Assembly (NCBI GenBank): GCA_947626475.1
Contig: CANQSK010000012.1
Location: forward strand, 1-38,185
Length of the DNA: 38,185 bases
Direction: 5' to 3'
Source: an uncultured Lachnospiraceae bacterium
Lineage (GTDB): Bacteria; Bacillota; Clostridia; Lachnospirales; Lachnospiraceae
Made by a program: the position numbers and the translations under genes. Under the pieces are notes generated by a model. That model had not been told where the DNA came from. It was given only the letters and a program-made list of their open reading frames with translations, and did not search any database. Positions 1-6,850 of this stretch are shown piece by piece (within the stretch, counting starts at the first letter, position 1; each line of letters opens with the position of its first letter).

Positions 1-11
1 TGTGGATAACA

Positions 12-48
12 TAAATTTTATTTTCAGCATCTTGCACAATAAAATTTA
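12..48. repeat. AT-rich inverted repeat at the window edge
   Basis: Two perfect 11-base arms (TAAATTTTATT at 12-22 and AATAAAATTTA at 38-48) flank a 15-base loop. The upstream gene lies outside the window, so this could be a weak terminator or a protein-binding dyad. No U-run follows it. Confidence 0.4.
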
Positions 49-115
49 GAGCCTTAATGGGATGTGTGAACAGTAACGTCGTGAAGTAAAGGTGAATTGA
101 AAAATCACAAAATCC

Positions 116-144
116 TTGACAGGGATTTTTGCCTGCCATATAAT
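116..144 (+). promoter_or_regulatory. Perfect consensus sigma-A promoter
   Basis: TTGACA at 116-121, a 17-base spacer and TATAAT at 139-144 match the housekeeping consensus at every position. Transcription should start near 151, about 180 bases upstream of the DUF1015 start codon, which makes the triple repeat and terminator that follow part of a transcribed leader. Confidence 0.85.
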
Positions 145-165
145 GTGAGTAGAGTAGTGATACTC

Positions 166-273
166 AAAAAGCGGTGTACCCTACCATGAGTGGGAGCGAA
201 AAAAGCGGTGTACCCTACCAGTAAGTGGGAGCGAAAAAAGCGGTGTACCCTACCATGAGTGGGGGCGAAAAAA
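166..273 (+). repeat. Three tandem 34-35 bp hairpin repeats in the leader
   Basis: The unit (starts at 171, 205 and 240; period 34 then 35) reads GCGGTGTACCCTACC, a short variable loop, GTGGGAGCG, then six A residues. Within each unit CCTAC can pair with GTGGG (one G-U pair) around a loop of CATGA or CAGTAA, so each repeat makes a small stem-loop separated by an A-rich linker. The units are nearly identical; differences fall in the loop and in one base of the 3' arm. The position, after a consensus promoter and before a terminator, suggests a structured RNA. This is not a CRISPR, because there are no unique spacers. Confidence 0.75.
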
Positions 274-278
274 GCTGG

Positions 279-307
279 GGGTTGGGCTTCATGGCCCAAC
301 CCTTTTT
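279..307 (+). terminator. Intrinsic terminator in the DUF1015 leader
   Basis: A perfect 9-bp stem (GGGTTGGGC at 279-287 with GCCCAACCC at 294-302), a 6-base loop and TTTTT at 303-307 form a textbook Rho-independent terminator. It ends 22 bases before the DUF1015 start codon, so it either ends a small RNA of about 155 nt or works as an attenuator. CCCTACC in each upstream repeat could pair with GGTTGGG of the terminator with a single U-U mismatch, so an antiterminator is conceivable. Confidence 0.75.
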
Positions 308-329
308 ACTATCAGGGAGTGATAAAACC

Positions 330-1574
330 ATGGCAATTGTAAGACCATTTATCTGCGTAAGGCCTGCGGCGGAGGTTGTAGACAAGGTGGCGGCTCTGCC
401 TTACGACGTGTATAACCGGAAGGAGGCCTGCCAGGCAGTGGCGGGGAATCCGCTGTCATTTCTGAATATCGACCGGGCGGAGACTCAGTTTTCGGATGAT
501 GTGGATACCTATGACCCGAGGGTCTACGCCAAGGCAAAGGAGCTTTTGGAGGCAGAGATTGCCGACGGAACCTTTGTGACCGACGAGGAGGAGAATTATT
601 ATCTGTACCGGCTGACCATGGACGGCAGAAGTCAGACCGGCATAGTGGCTTGCTGTTCGATTGATGATTATCAGAACGGGATTATCAAGAAGCATGAGAA
701 TACCCGAGAGGAAAAGGAGCAGGACAGGATCCGCCACGTGGATATCACCGGCGCCCATACAGGCCCTATTTTTCTGGCTTACCGGAGGGATGAGCTGCTC
801 TCTAAGGTGATGATTTATGTCAAGGAAGAGGCGCCTCTTTACCGGTTTGTGTCTGAGGACGGGATCATCCACAGTATCTGGAAGATCGGCGACCGGAAGC
901 TGGTAAAGGCGATTCAGGATACTTTTGAGAAGATTCCCTTTACGTATATTGCCGATGGTCATCACCGCGCTGCGTCGGCAGTGAAGGTGGGGCTGAAGCG
1001 CCGGGCGGAACATCCGGATTATACCGGGGAAGAGCCCTTCAACTATTTCCTGGCGGTGCTGTTTCCGGAAGACCAGTTGATGATCATGCCTTACAACCGG
1101 GTAGTGAAAGATCTGAACGGTCTGGATAAGGACGGATTTTTCTCAGAGATAGAGAAGAATTTTGAGATAAAAGAGATTGGCGGTCAGGCCTATGCGCCGA
1201 CGGAGAAGGGGACTTTCGGTATGTATTTGGGCGGAATCTGGTATGAGCTTGCGGCTAAGCCGGAGGTGAAGGCGGCGGTGGCAGGCGACCCGGTGAAGGG
1301 ACTGGATGTGTCCGTACTGCAGGATTATCTGCTGGGGCCGGTGCTTGGAATCGGGGACCCGAGAACAGACAGGAGAATTGATTTTATCGGCGGAATCCGC
1401 GGACTGGGAGAGTTGGAGCGGAGAGTCGCGGAAGATATGACGGTAGCTTTTTCCATGTATCCTACGTCTATCCAGGAGTTGTTTGCCGTGGCGGACGCCG
1501 GACTTCTCATGCCTCCCAAGTCCACCTGGTTTGAGCCTAAGCTGCGGAGCGGGATTTTCATTCACAGAATCTGA
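330..1574 (+). CDS. DUF1015 family protein
   Basis: The product is about 414 residues and begins MAIVRPFICVRPAAEVVDKV, the usual opening of DUF1015 proteins, followed by the ALPYDV segment, an ADGHHRAASA motif near the middle and a late DPRTDRRIDFIGG motif. The family is of unknown function and is commonly found near serine or phosphoglycerate metabolism genes; none is visible here because the window starts just upstream. I chose the ATG at 330, which follows GGGAGTG with normal spacing. An in-frame ATG at 225 lies inside the repeats and would translate the terminator hairpin, so it is unlikely. The HD-domain gene follows after 22 bases and is probably cotranscribed. Expression may be gated by the leader terminator. 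Confidence 0.85.
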   Translation: MAIVRPFICVRPAAEVVDKVAALPYDVYNRKEACQAVAGNPLSFLNIDRAETQFSDDVDTYDPRVYAKAKELLEAEIADGTFVTDEEENYYLYRLTMDGRSQTGIVACCSIDDYQNGIIKKHENTREEKEQDRIRHVDITGAHTGPIFLAYRRDELLSKVMIYVKEEAPLYRFVSEDGIIHSIWKIGDRKLVKAIQDTFEKIPFTYIADGHHRAASAVKVGLKRRAEHPDYTGEEPFNYFLAVLFPEDQLMIMPYNRVVKDLNGLDKDGFFSEIEKNFEIKEIGGQAYAPTEKGTFGMYLGGIWYELAAKPEVKAAVAGDPVKGLDVSVLQDYLLGPVLGIGDPRTDRRIDFIGGIRGLGELERRVAEDMTVAFSMYPTSIQELFAVADAGLLMPPKSTWFEPKLRSGIFIHRI

Positions 1575-1596
1575 AAATGTGTCTGGAGGAAATGCT

Positions 1597-2187
1597 ATGG
1601 ACAGAGAACGGTTTGAAAAGCAGATTCAATTTATACTGGAGGCGGATAAGGAGAAGAACATCCTTCGCCAGACTCATCTGAGCGGTCATGGACGGCGGGA
1701 AAATGACGCGGAGCATGCCTGGCATATGGCGCTTATGATTTATCTGCTGCGGGAGTATGCCAATGAGAAAATCGACCTGGCAAGGGCCATGATGATGGCG
1801 CTGATCCATGATATTGTGGAGATTGACGCTGGTGATACTTACGCCTATGACGAGCAGGGGCTGGCGACGCAGAAGGAGCGGGAGGAGCGGGCGGCGGAAC
1901 GCATTTTCGGCCTGCTTCCTGACGACCAGAGGGAAGAACTGAGGACCTTGTTTGAGGAATTTGAATCCTATGCCACTCCGGAAGCCCGTTTTGCGCGGTC
2001 CATGGATAATTTTCAGCCCCTGTTGCTGAATAATTCCAATGAAGGTTCAGATTGGAAAGAACATGGTATCAGAAGGTCTCAGGTAGAAAAGCGTCATGAG
2101 AATACGGCGCTCGGCTCCAGAGAGATCGCCGGGTATTCCATGGCTCTGATCGATGAGAATGTGAAAAAGGGCAATCTCATTAAATAA
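1597..2187 (+). CDS. HD-domain phosphohydrolase (YfbR-like)
   Basis: A protein of 196 residues with the metal-binding HD signature: AEHAWHMAL (first His), LIHDIVEIDAGD (central His-Asp) and a later Asp in ARSMDNFQP. This pattern is typical of the HD_3/YfbR-like family, whose studied members are metal-dependent 5'-nucleotidases or nucleotide phosphohydrolases. The exact substrate cannot be read from the sequence. The ATG at 1597 is preceded by GGAGGA with a 6-base gap, so a longer in-frame reading from 1483, which would overlap the DUF1015 gene, is not needed. It probably forms a transcription unit with the DUF1015 gene upstream. Confidence 0.85.
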   Translation: MDRERFEKQIQFILEADKEKNILRQTHLSGHGRRENDAEHAWHMALMIYLLREYANEKIDLARAMMMALIHDIVEIDAGDTYAYDEQGLATQKEREERAAERIFGLLPDDQREELRTLFEEFESYATPEARFARSMDNFQPLLLNNSNEGSDWKEHGIRRSQVEKRHENTALGSREIAGYSMALIDENVKKGNLIK

Positions 2188-2228
2188 ACAACGCAGGGAC
2201 CTGCAATTTTGCCGCAGGGAGGAAAAGT

Positions 2229-3128
2229 ATGACGCTCCAGCAATTGAAATACCTGATCGAGGTTGCTGAAAAAGGTTCCATTACAGAGGCGGCGAAGGAT
2301 TTGTATATTTCTCAGCCCAGTCTGTCCGGCGCGATTAAGGAAGTGGAGAAAGAAGCGAAGCTCACGATCTTTAACCGATGCCGCGCAGGCGTCGCGCTGA
2401 CAGCTGAGGGCATGGAGTTTCTGGGATATGCCCGCCAGGTCGTACAGCAGATGGAACTTCTCGAATCCAGATATATCGACAATCAGCCGGAAAAAACACG
2501 TTTTTGTGTTTCCACCCAGCACTATACGTTTGCAGCCAATGCCTTTGTGGAACTGGTGAAGCGCTTTGGGCAGGAGCGATATGAGTTCATTCTGAATGAA
2601 ACGAAGACCCATCAGGTCATCGAGGACGTCAGGAACCGTTTCTGTGATCTGGGGATTCTCTATCTCTGCCGGAGCAATGAGAATGTCCTGAAAAAATGCT
2701 TTGAGGAATACGCGCTGGATTTCCATGAATTGTTTGCCGCGGCTCCCCATGTCTTCTTGCGAAAAGAGCATCCCGTGGCAAAACGGGAGAAAATCACATT
2801 GGAGGATCTGAGACCCTATCCCCGGCTGAGCTTTGTGCAGGGGGTTTACGAATCCTCCAGTTTTGCGGAAGAATTGTTCAGCAATGAAGTCGCCGAAAAA
2901 AGTATAAAGATCAGCGACCGGGCCGCTATCGTTAATTTCATGATCGGGCTGGACGGCTATACTATCTCAAGCGGTATATTTCCCAGATATCTGCAGGGAG
3001 ATTCTATCGTCTCTGTTCCCCTCGCTGCGGATGAAAAGATGCGGATCGGATATCTTTTGAACAGAGACCGCGACCTGTCTGAACTGGGCAAAATTTATAT
3101 CGAGGCCCTGATGCAGTATCGTCCATAG
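2229..3128 (+). CDS. LysR-family transcriptional regulator
   Basis: A 299-residue protein, normal for the family. Residues 1-60 form the winged helix-turn-helix (MTLQQLKYLIEVAEKGSIT, then AAKDLYISQPSLSGAIKEVE), and the rest is a periplasmic-binding-protein-like effector domain. LysR regulators commonly control a neighbouring gene in response to a small metabolite. Here the next gene, 88 bases downstream in the same direction, encodes a LysE-type exporter, so control of amino-acid or metabolite efflux is the likely role. GGGAGG precedes the ATG at good distance. Its stop codon lies inside a perfect inverted repeat (3122-3142) that abuts the likely exporter promoter. Confidence 0.9.
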   Translation: MTLQQLKYLIEVAEKGSITEAAKDLYISQPSLSGAIKEVEKEAKLTIFNRCRAGVALTAEGMEFLGYARQVVQQMELLESRYIDNQPEKTRFCVSTQHYTFAANAFVELVKRFGQERYEFILNETKTHQVIEDVRNRFCDLGILYLCRSNENVLKKCFEEYALDFHELFAAAPHVFLRKEHPVAKREKITLEDLRPYPRLSFVQGVYESSSFAEELFSNEVAEKSIKISDRAAIVNFMIGLDGYTISSGIFPRYLQGDSIVSVPLAADEKMRIGYLLNRDRDLSELGKIYIEALMQYRP

Positions 3129-3142
3129 GCTGTTCCTATGGA
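3122..3142. promoter_or_regulatory. Inverted repeat, candidate LysR operator
   Basis: TCCATAGG (3122-3129) and CCTATGGA (3135-3142) are perfect 8-base arms around CTGTT. The dyad overlaps the stop codon of the LysR gene and touches the -35-like TTGACC at 3143. LysR-type boxes are interrupted dyads just upstream of the target promoter, so this is a good operator candidate. No U-run follows, which argues against a terminator. Confidence 0.5.
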
Positions 3143-3172
3143 TTGACCTCAAAAATCAATATTACCTATTTT
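3143..3172 (+). promoter_or_regulatory. Likely promoter of the LysE-type exporter gene
   Basis: TTGACC at 3143-3148 and TATTTT at 3167-3172 are separated by 18 bases. It lies directly downstream of the 8-bp inverted repeat, as expected for a LysR-activated promoter. Confidence 0.45.
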
Positions 3173-3215
3173 ACAGCGTTTGATGGTATCATTACAGTCG
3201 GAAGGGGGCAGTGTG

Positions 3216-3800
3216 ATGCCGGGCTATGTGATAGGTAATTTTTTCATTTATTCATTAATCAATGCGTTCACTCCGGGACCTGGAAATATTCTGGCTTTGA
3301 ACACGGTAACAAACTATGGGTGGAAGAAGGGAAAGCCCTTGTTCTTTGGCATTTTTGCCGGTTATTATGTGGTCCAGCTGCTTTGCGCGCTGTTTGTATT
3401 TGGGGTCAGCAATCTGCTGCCCGGTGTGCTGAGTGTAATGAGATATGTCGGCGCCGCGTATATTCTTTGGCTTTCCGTCCATATCGCCTTCAGCCGTCCG
3501 GACGGAAACAGCAGTGAAAAAGCGGCATCTTTCTGGAAAGGGTTTGTGCTGCAGTTTGTCAATGTAAAGATTTATCTGTTCGGCATCACTGCTCTGACAG
3601 GGTATGTAACGAATTACAGCACGGAGCTGTGGGTGCTGGTTCTTTTTGAGCTGGTGATCGCTACCATAGGAACGATTGCGACCTCAACATGGATTGGAGC
3701 AGGAATGGCAATACAGAGAATTTATTTTCGATACTACCGTCCGATTAACTTCATTCTGGCTTTGACCCTGCTGGAATGTGTATACAGCATCCTGAAATAA
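3216..3800 (+). CDS. LysE/RhtB-family amino-acid exporter
   Basis: A membrane protein of 194 residues with about six hydrophobic segments. The N-terminal AFTPGPGNILALNT motif is the signature of LysE/RhtB translocators, which export amino acids such as lysine, threonine, homoserine or cysteine derivatives. The substrate is not determinable here. The ATG at 3216 follows GGAAGGGGG; an in-frame upstream ATG at 3180 lacks a comparable ribosome binding site. The neighbours, a LysR regulator upstream and an ACT-domain protein downstream, make a small amino-acid-responsive export module. Confidence 0.88.
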   Translation: MPGYVIGNFFIYSLINAFTPGPGNILALNTVTNYGWKKGKPLFFGIFAGYYVVQLLCALFVFGVSNLLPGVLSVMRYVGAAYILWLSVHIAFSRPDGNSSEKAASFWKGFVLQFVNVKIYLFGITALTGYVTNYSTELWVLVLFELVIATIGTIATSTWIGAGMAIQRIYFRYYRPINFILALTLLECVYSILK

Positions 3801-3827
3801 CATTGGTGCTTCAAAATACAAGACATC

Positions 3828-3849
3828 TGTTATCAGGTTTCCGATAACA
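3828..3849. promoter_or_regulatory. Inverted repeat upstream of the ACT-domain gene
   Basis: TGTTATC (3828-3834) and GATAACA (3843-3849) are perfect 7-base arms with an 8-base spacer. It sits between the exporter stop and the ACT gene start with no U-run, so a regulator-binding site is more likely than a terminator. Confidence 0.35.
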
Positions 3850-3885
3850 ATAATTTGCGATTCAAGGTTTGAAAGGAAGGACAGT

Positions 3886-4251
3886 ATGGAAATAAAAAAA
3901 TTGCCCTACCATCTGACGGTATGCAAGCTTGCAGGTCCGGAGACGATTGATTTGAATAAAGAATTTTATTTTATCGGAAGGACAGATGAAGAATTGTCTC
4001 TTGTCTGCCGGACGGAGGATACCCCCGATAATGTGACCGATTGTGACGATGGCTGGAGGGGATTTCGGATTCAGGGGGTGCTTGATTTTTCACTGATCGG
4101 TATCTTGTCGGAACTGACCGGGATTCTCGCGGAGAACAAGATCGGTGTTTTTGCCGTATCCACATTCAACACAGATTATATCCTTGTGAGGGCCGAAAAC
4201 CTTGACCGGGCGCTGGAAGTACTGGGAAAAGCGGGGTATACAGTGATATAA
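3886..4251 (+). CDS. ACT-domain protein
   Basis: A small cytoplasmic protein of 121 residues. The C-terminal half (GVLDFSLIGILSELTGILA, then an IGVFAVSTFNTDYILV strand region) is an ACT fold of the type grouped with CASTOR-like ACT domains, which bind amino acids and act as sensors. The N-terminal half has a second weaker ACT-like repeat. No catalytic domain is attached, so a stand-alone ligand sensor is the best description. GGAAGG precedes the ATG. A 7-bp hairpin follows the gene. Confidence 0.8.
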   Translation: MEIKKLPYHLTVCKLAGPETIDLNKEFYFIGRTDEELSLVCRTEDTPDNVTDCDDGWRGFRIQGVLDFSLIGILSELTGILAENKIGVFAVSTFNTDYILVRAENLDRALEVLGKAGYTVI

Positions 4252-4287
4252 CATTTTATTTCGGCGCGCTGAACAAATTCAGTTAGA

Positions 4288-4311
4288 TGCGGCTAACCAC
4301 GAAGAGCCGCA
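4288..4311 (+). terminator. Weak hairpin after the ACT-domain gene
   Basis: TGCGGCT (4288-4294) pairs with AGCCGCA (4305-4311) around a 10-base loop, followed by an A/T-rich tract (AATATTTTG) without a clean U-run. A weak intrinsic terminator is plausible. Confidence 0.4.
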
Positions 4312-4322
4312 AATATTTTGAA

Positions 4323-4348
4323 TTATGGTTAACATACACTAACCATAA
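4323..4348. promoter_or_regulatory. 9-bp inverted repeat before an orphan start codon
   Basis: TTATGGTTA (4323-4331) and TAACCATAA (4340-4348) are perfect arms with an 8-base spacer, the same spacing as the dyad at 3828-3849. It lies just upstream of a ribosome binding site and ATG that lead into only 35 codons. It may be an operator left over from a lost gene. Confidence 0.4.
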
Positions 4349-4366
4349 ACAAAAAGAGGATATATC

Positions 4367-4474
4367 ATGAAATCGAATCGCATAAAACCGTTCAGAGGCT
4401 TTTTTACAACTCATGATAATAGGGGCAGATATCCTCATAATGCCCATCCTTCATCCGGAAACCGCCGGGAATAG
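4367..4474 (+). pseudogene. Possible truncated gene start (35 codons)
   Basis: AGAGGA at 4355-4360 sits six bases before an ATG at 4367 that opens a 35-codon reading frame beginning MKSNRIKPFRGFF and stopping at 4472-4474. From 4404 the frame runs antisense through the 3' end of the GNAT gene. The good ribosome binding site and the upstream dyad suggest that a real gene once started here and was cut off by a rearrangement, but a chance frame cannot be excluded. No family is recognisable. Confidence 0.25.
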
Positions 4475-4907
4475 TACCCAGCTGTATAAAGCCCAGGCGC
4501 TCGTAGAGATGGCGGGCGTGGGTGTTGGAGGCAACAACGGCGTTGAACTGGAGGACGCGGAAACCGTGGGCTTTGCCCTGGACCAGGCAGTCTGACACCA
4601 GCTTTTCGCCGATATGGAGACCGCGGCTGTCCCGGCTTACTGCGTAGCTGGCGTTGCAGATATGTCCGCACCGTCCCACGTTGTTGGGGTGGAGGATGTA
4701 CAGGCCGCGGACCTTTTGGGCAGAGGAATCTATGGCCACGGCGGAATAGGTCTGAGCGCCGAAAAATTCCGCGCCGGTCTCTCGGGTCAGAAGGTCCTCC
4801 TGGGGAAATGCGATGCCGTCCTCCACCACCTCATTCCAGATGCGTATCATATCATCCAAATCGGAGTCTGTATATTCACGTACAATAATATCTCTTTCTG
4901 TGTTCAT
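4404..4907 (-). CDS. GNAT-family N-acetyltransferase
   Basis: A protein of 167 residues starting MNTERDIIVREYTDSDLDDM, with the GNAT fold: a beta-strand region YSAVAIDSS..VRGLYIL, the acetyl-CoA-binding RDSRGLHIGEKLV segment (motif A, R/Q-x-x-G-x-G/A-like) and the C-terminal ARHLYERLGFIQLGTIPGGF. The family moves an acetyl group from acetyl-CoA to an amine; phosphinothricin-type acetyltransferases look similar, but the substrate is not clear. The ATG is preceded by GAGGAG. It starts 20 bases after the stop of the methyltransferase gene and is probably in the same operon. Confidence 0.85.
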   Translation of the reverse strand: MNTERDIIVREYTDSDLDDMIRIWNEVVEDGIAFPQEDLLTRETGAEFFGAQTYSAVAIDSSAQKVRGLYILHPNNVGRCGHICNASYAVSRDSRGLHIGEKLVSDCLVQGKAHGFRVLQFNAVVASNTHARHLYERLGFIQLGTIPGGFRMKDGHYEDICPYYHEL

Positions 4908-4927
4908 AAGAAAATCTCCTCGTAAGG

Positions 4928-5479
4928 TTATAGTGCGGTTCCTTTCTTTGGAACGAAAAATCCAGCAGTATCGATGCCTTCCAGCTCCAGCAGAAGCTTC
5001 TTGACGGCGATTCCGCCGGCGTAGCCGGTCAGGTTGCCGCCTGCTCCCATGACACGGTGGCAGGGGATGATGATAGAAATAGGATTGTGGCCGACCGCGC
5101 CGCCTACAGCCTGCGCGGATACGGTTCTGGGTGCGGCTGCTTGCTCTGCGGCCATCTGCCTTGCGATCTCGCCGTAGGTAATCGTTTGTCCGTAAGGAAT
5201 CCGGCAGAGGATATCCCACACCCGCCGGCGGAACTCGCTGCCCTCGGGAGCCAGCGGAAGTTCCGCGGGAGAAGGCTGCCCGCCTGCGAAATACCGGTCC
5301 AGCCAGCTGCACGCCCGGGAAAGGATCGGGACGTCAGAGGGTTCGGCCTGTATCATGGGTTCCTTCACATTTCCTGCAAAATATTTCTGCCCTTCTATCC
5401 ACAGGCCGATGACGCGGCCGTTTCGTTCGGCAATAGTCAGAAGACCTGCGCAAGAAGCATATTTCACGGAATAAATCAT
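4928..5479 (-). CDS. ogt: Methylated-DNA-protein-cysteine methyltransferase
   Basis: A protein of 183 residues. The C-terminal domain carries the active-site motif IIPCHRVMGAGG, whose Cys accepts the alkyl group from O6-methylguanine, plus the DNA-binding helix region PYGQTITYGEIARQMAAE and the conserved NPISIIIPCHRV stretch. This is a one-use DNA repair protein acting in the cytoplasm. The start ATG at 5479 follows a GGGGGAG site; a much longer upstream reading lacks family similarity. It leads an operon with the GNAT gene and is divergent from the M23 peptidase gene. Confidence 0.9.
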   Translation of the reverse strand: MIYSVKYASCAGLLTIAERNGRVIGLWIEGQKYFAGNVKEPMIQAEPSDVPILSRACSWLDRYFAGGQPSPAELPLAPEGSEFRRRVWDILCRIPYGQTITYGEIARQMAAEQAAAPRTVSAQAVGGAVGHNPISIIIPCHRVMGAGGNLTGYAGGIAVKKLLLELEGIDTAGFFVPKKGTAL

Positions 5480-5636
5480 AAGAATACTCCCCCGGGCCGC
5501 TTCGGCCCTGTTTCCGGTCAATGCGGTAAGTTCCTGATTATTATATATCAAGTCCGCCCAAAAAGGAAGAAAAACGCGGCTCATATTTTGCTTTTTTCCG
5601 GCATATTTTTTATCCAGTAAAAGTCGGAGGTTTTTC

Positions 5637-6758
5637 ATGGATTTCAGCAAACGTCCTGATTTTGTACGTCTGGTTATCGCTCTTGAGTCAGTGGTTCTGC
5701 TGGCGTTTTTGATTCTTTTGACTCCCTGGGGGAGCAGGCTGGCGGTCAGCAAAAAGGCGGATTACATCCGCTGGGTTGATTTTCAGGTTACGTCGGAGGC
5801 GCTGAACAGGGCTTTCCGATATGATGTAGATACCTGTCAGTCGGAGATCCATCTGAACTGGATAGAGCTTCTGGCTTATCTTGGGGCCCGGTACGGAGGA
5901 GATTTCTCCGGGTACAAAGAACAGGATATGGATGAAATAGCCGGCAGGCTTCTGAATGGGGAGAAAATGGAGGATATTGCCGGTGATATGAAATATTACC
6001 CCTATTATCTGGAAGCGTACACAGCCGTTCTGGGCGGCATGGTGGGGGAATATCAGATTCAGATTCCCGGCAGCCAGGCGCCGGATTTTGTGCTGCCGAA
6101 GGACACGGCAGGAAATCCAGTCCGGACCGAAGAGCCGGTCTGGGTCACCAAGTACGGCCTGAAGGTTTTTTCTCCCATCGCCAAAAACTATCCCTATCAG
6201 GATTACGATGATTTCGGCGCGTCCAGAAGCTATGGATTCAAGCGGCAGCATCTGGGACATGACATGATGGGGCAGGTGGGTACGCCAGTGATCGCCGTGG
6301 AGTCCGGCCGTGTGGAAGCAATGGGATGGAACCGGTACGGGGGATGGAGGCTGGGCATCCGCAGCCTTGACGGAAAAAGGTACTATTATTACGCCCATCT
6401 GCGGAAGGATTATCCGTATCACAAGTCTCTGAAGGAGGGAAGCATTGTCCAGGCCGGGGACGTGATCGGTTATCTGGGCCGTACCGGCTACAGCGGCACA
6501 GAGAACACCAACAATATCGAAGAACCTCATCTGCACTTTGGGATTCAGCTGATTTTTGACGAATCTCAGAAGGAGGGGGACAATGAGATATGGATCGACT
6601 GCTATGAGCTGGTAAAATTTCTGTATAATAACCGCTCTGAGACTGTCCGGGATCCGGCGACTAAGGAACATTACCGGGCCTATCAGATGCGGGATCCGTC
6701 CATCCCCGGCGGGGCGAAGGAGCAGAAGATGCCGGAGTCCGGGCCGGAACAGTCATAA
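5637..6758 (+). CDS. M23-family metallopeptidase, membrane-anchored
   Basis: The 373-residue product has one N-terminal hydrophobic segment (about residues 12-32, LVIALESVVLLAFLILLTPW), which anchors or exports it. The C-terminal half is an M23/LytM domain with zinc ligands in HLGHDMMGQ (H-x3-D) and in EEPHLHFGIQ (HxH), and the intermediate YYYYAHLRKDYP. M23 enzymes are peptidoglycan endopeptidases, so a role in cell-wall remodelling or sporulation is likely. CGGAGG precedes the ATG with seven bases between. The gene is divergent from the ogt gene across a 157-base spacer with no clear consensus promoter. Confidence 0.88.
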   Translation: MDFSKRPDFVRLVIALESVVLLAFLILLTPWGSRLAVSKKADYIRWVDFQVTSEALNRAFRYDVDTCQSEIHLNWIELLAYLGARYGGDFSGYKEQDMDEIAGRLLNGEKMEDIAGDMKYYPYYLEAYTAVLGGMVGEYQIQIPGSQAPDFVLPKDTAGNPVRTEEPVWVTKYGLKVFSPIAKNYPYQDYDDFGASRSYGFKRQHLGHDMMGQVGTPVIAVESGRVEAMGWNRYGGWRLGIRSLDGKRYYYYAHLRKDYPYHKSLKEGSIVQAGDVIGYLGRTGYSGTENTNNIEEPHLHFGIQLIFDESQKEGDNEIWIDCYELVKFLYNNRSETVRDPATKEHYRAYQMRDPSIPGGAKEQKMPESGPEQS

Positions 6759-6787
6759 CCGGCTGTTAAGTATACAATTCCCATATC

Positions 6788-6816
6788 TTTTCATTTTTCT
6801 GATTCTGTGCTATACT
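6788..6816 (+). promoter_or_regulatory. Promoter of fbp with extended -10
   Basis: TTTTCA at 6788-6793, a 17-base spacer ending in TGC, and TATACT at 6811-6816 give an extended -10 promoter (TGcTATACT). It lies about 35 bases upstream of the fbp start. Confidence 0.65.
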
Positions 6817-6850
6817 ATCCACATTAGCAGTATGAGAAGGGGGGACCATC

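Larger units (their letters stand above)
150..307 (+). ncRNA. Candidate structured leader or small RNA
   Basis: The predicted transcript from the consensus promoter contains three regularly spaced stem-loops with A6 linkers and ends at an intrinsic terminator. I do not recognise a known riboswitch, T-box or small RNA family. It may be a free-standing small RNA (three identical hairpins would suit a protein- or RNA-binding sponge) or an attenuating 5' leader of the DUF1015 gene. Inferred from sequence layout only. Confidence 0.45.

Noticed and set aside
166-273. CRISPR-like array at the window start
   Set aside because: The units are contiguous tandem copies with no unique spacers, no leader-cas genes and only three units.
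225-329. Extended DUF1015 start at 225
   Set aside because: It would translate the third repeat and the terminator hairpin; the ATG at 330 has a proper ribosome site and gives the family N-terminus.
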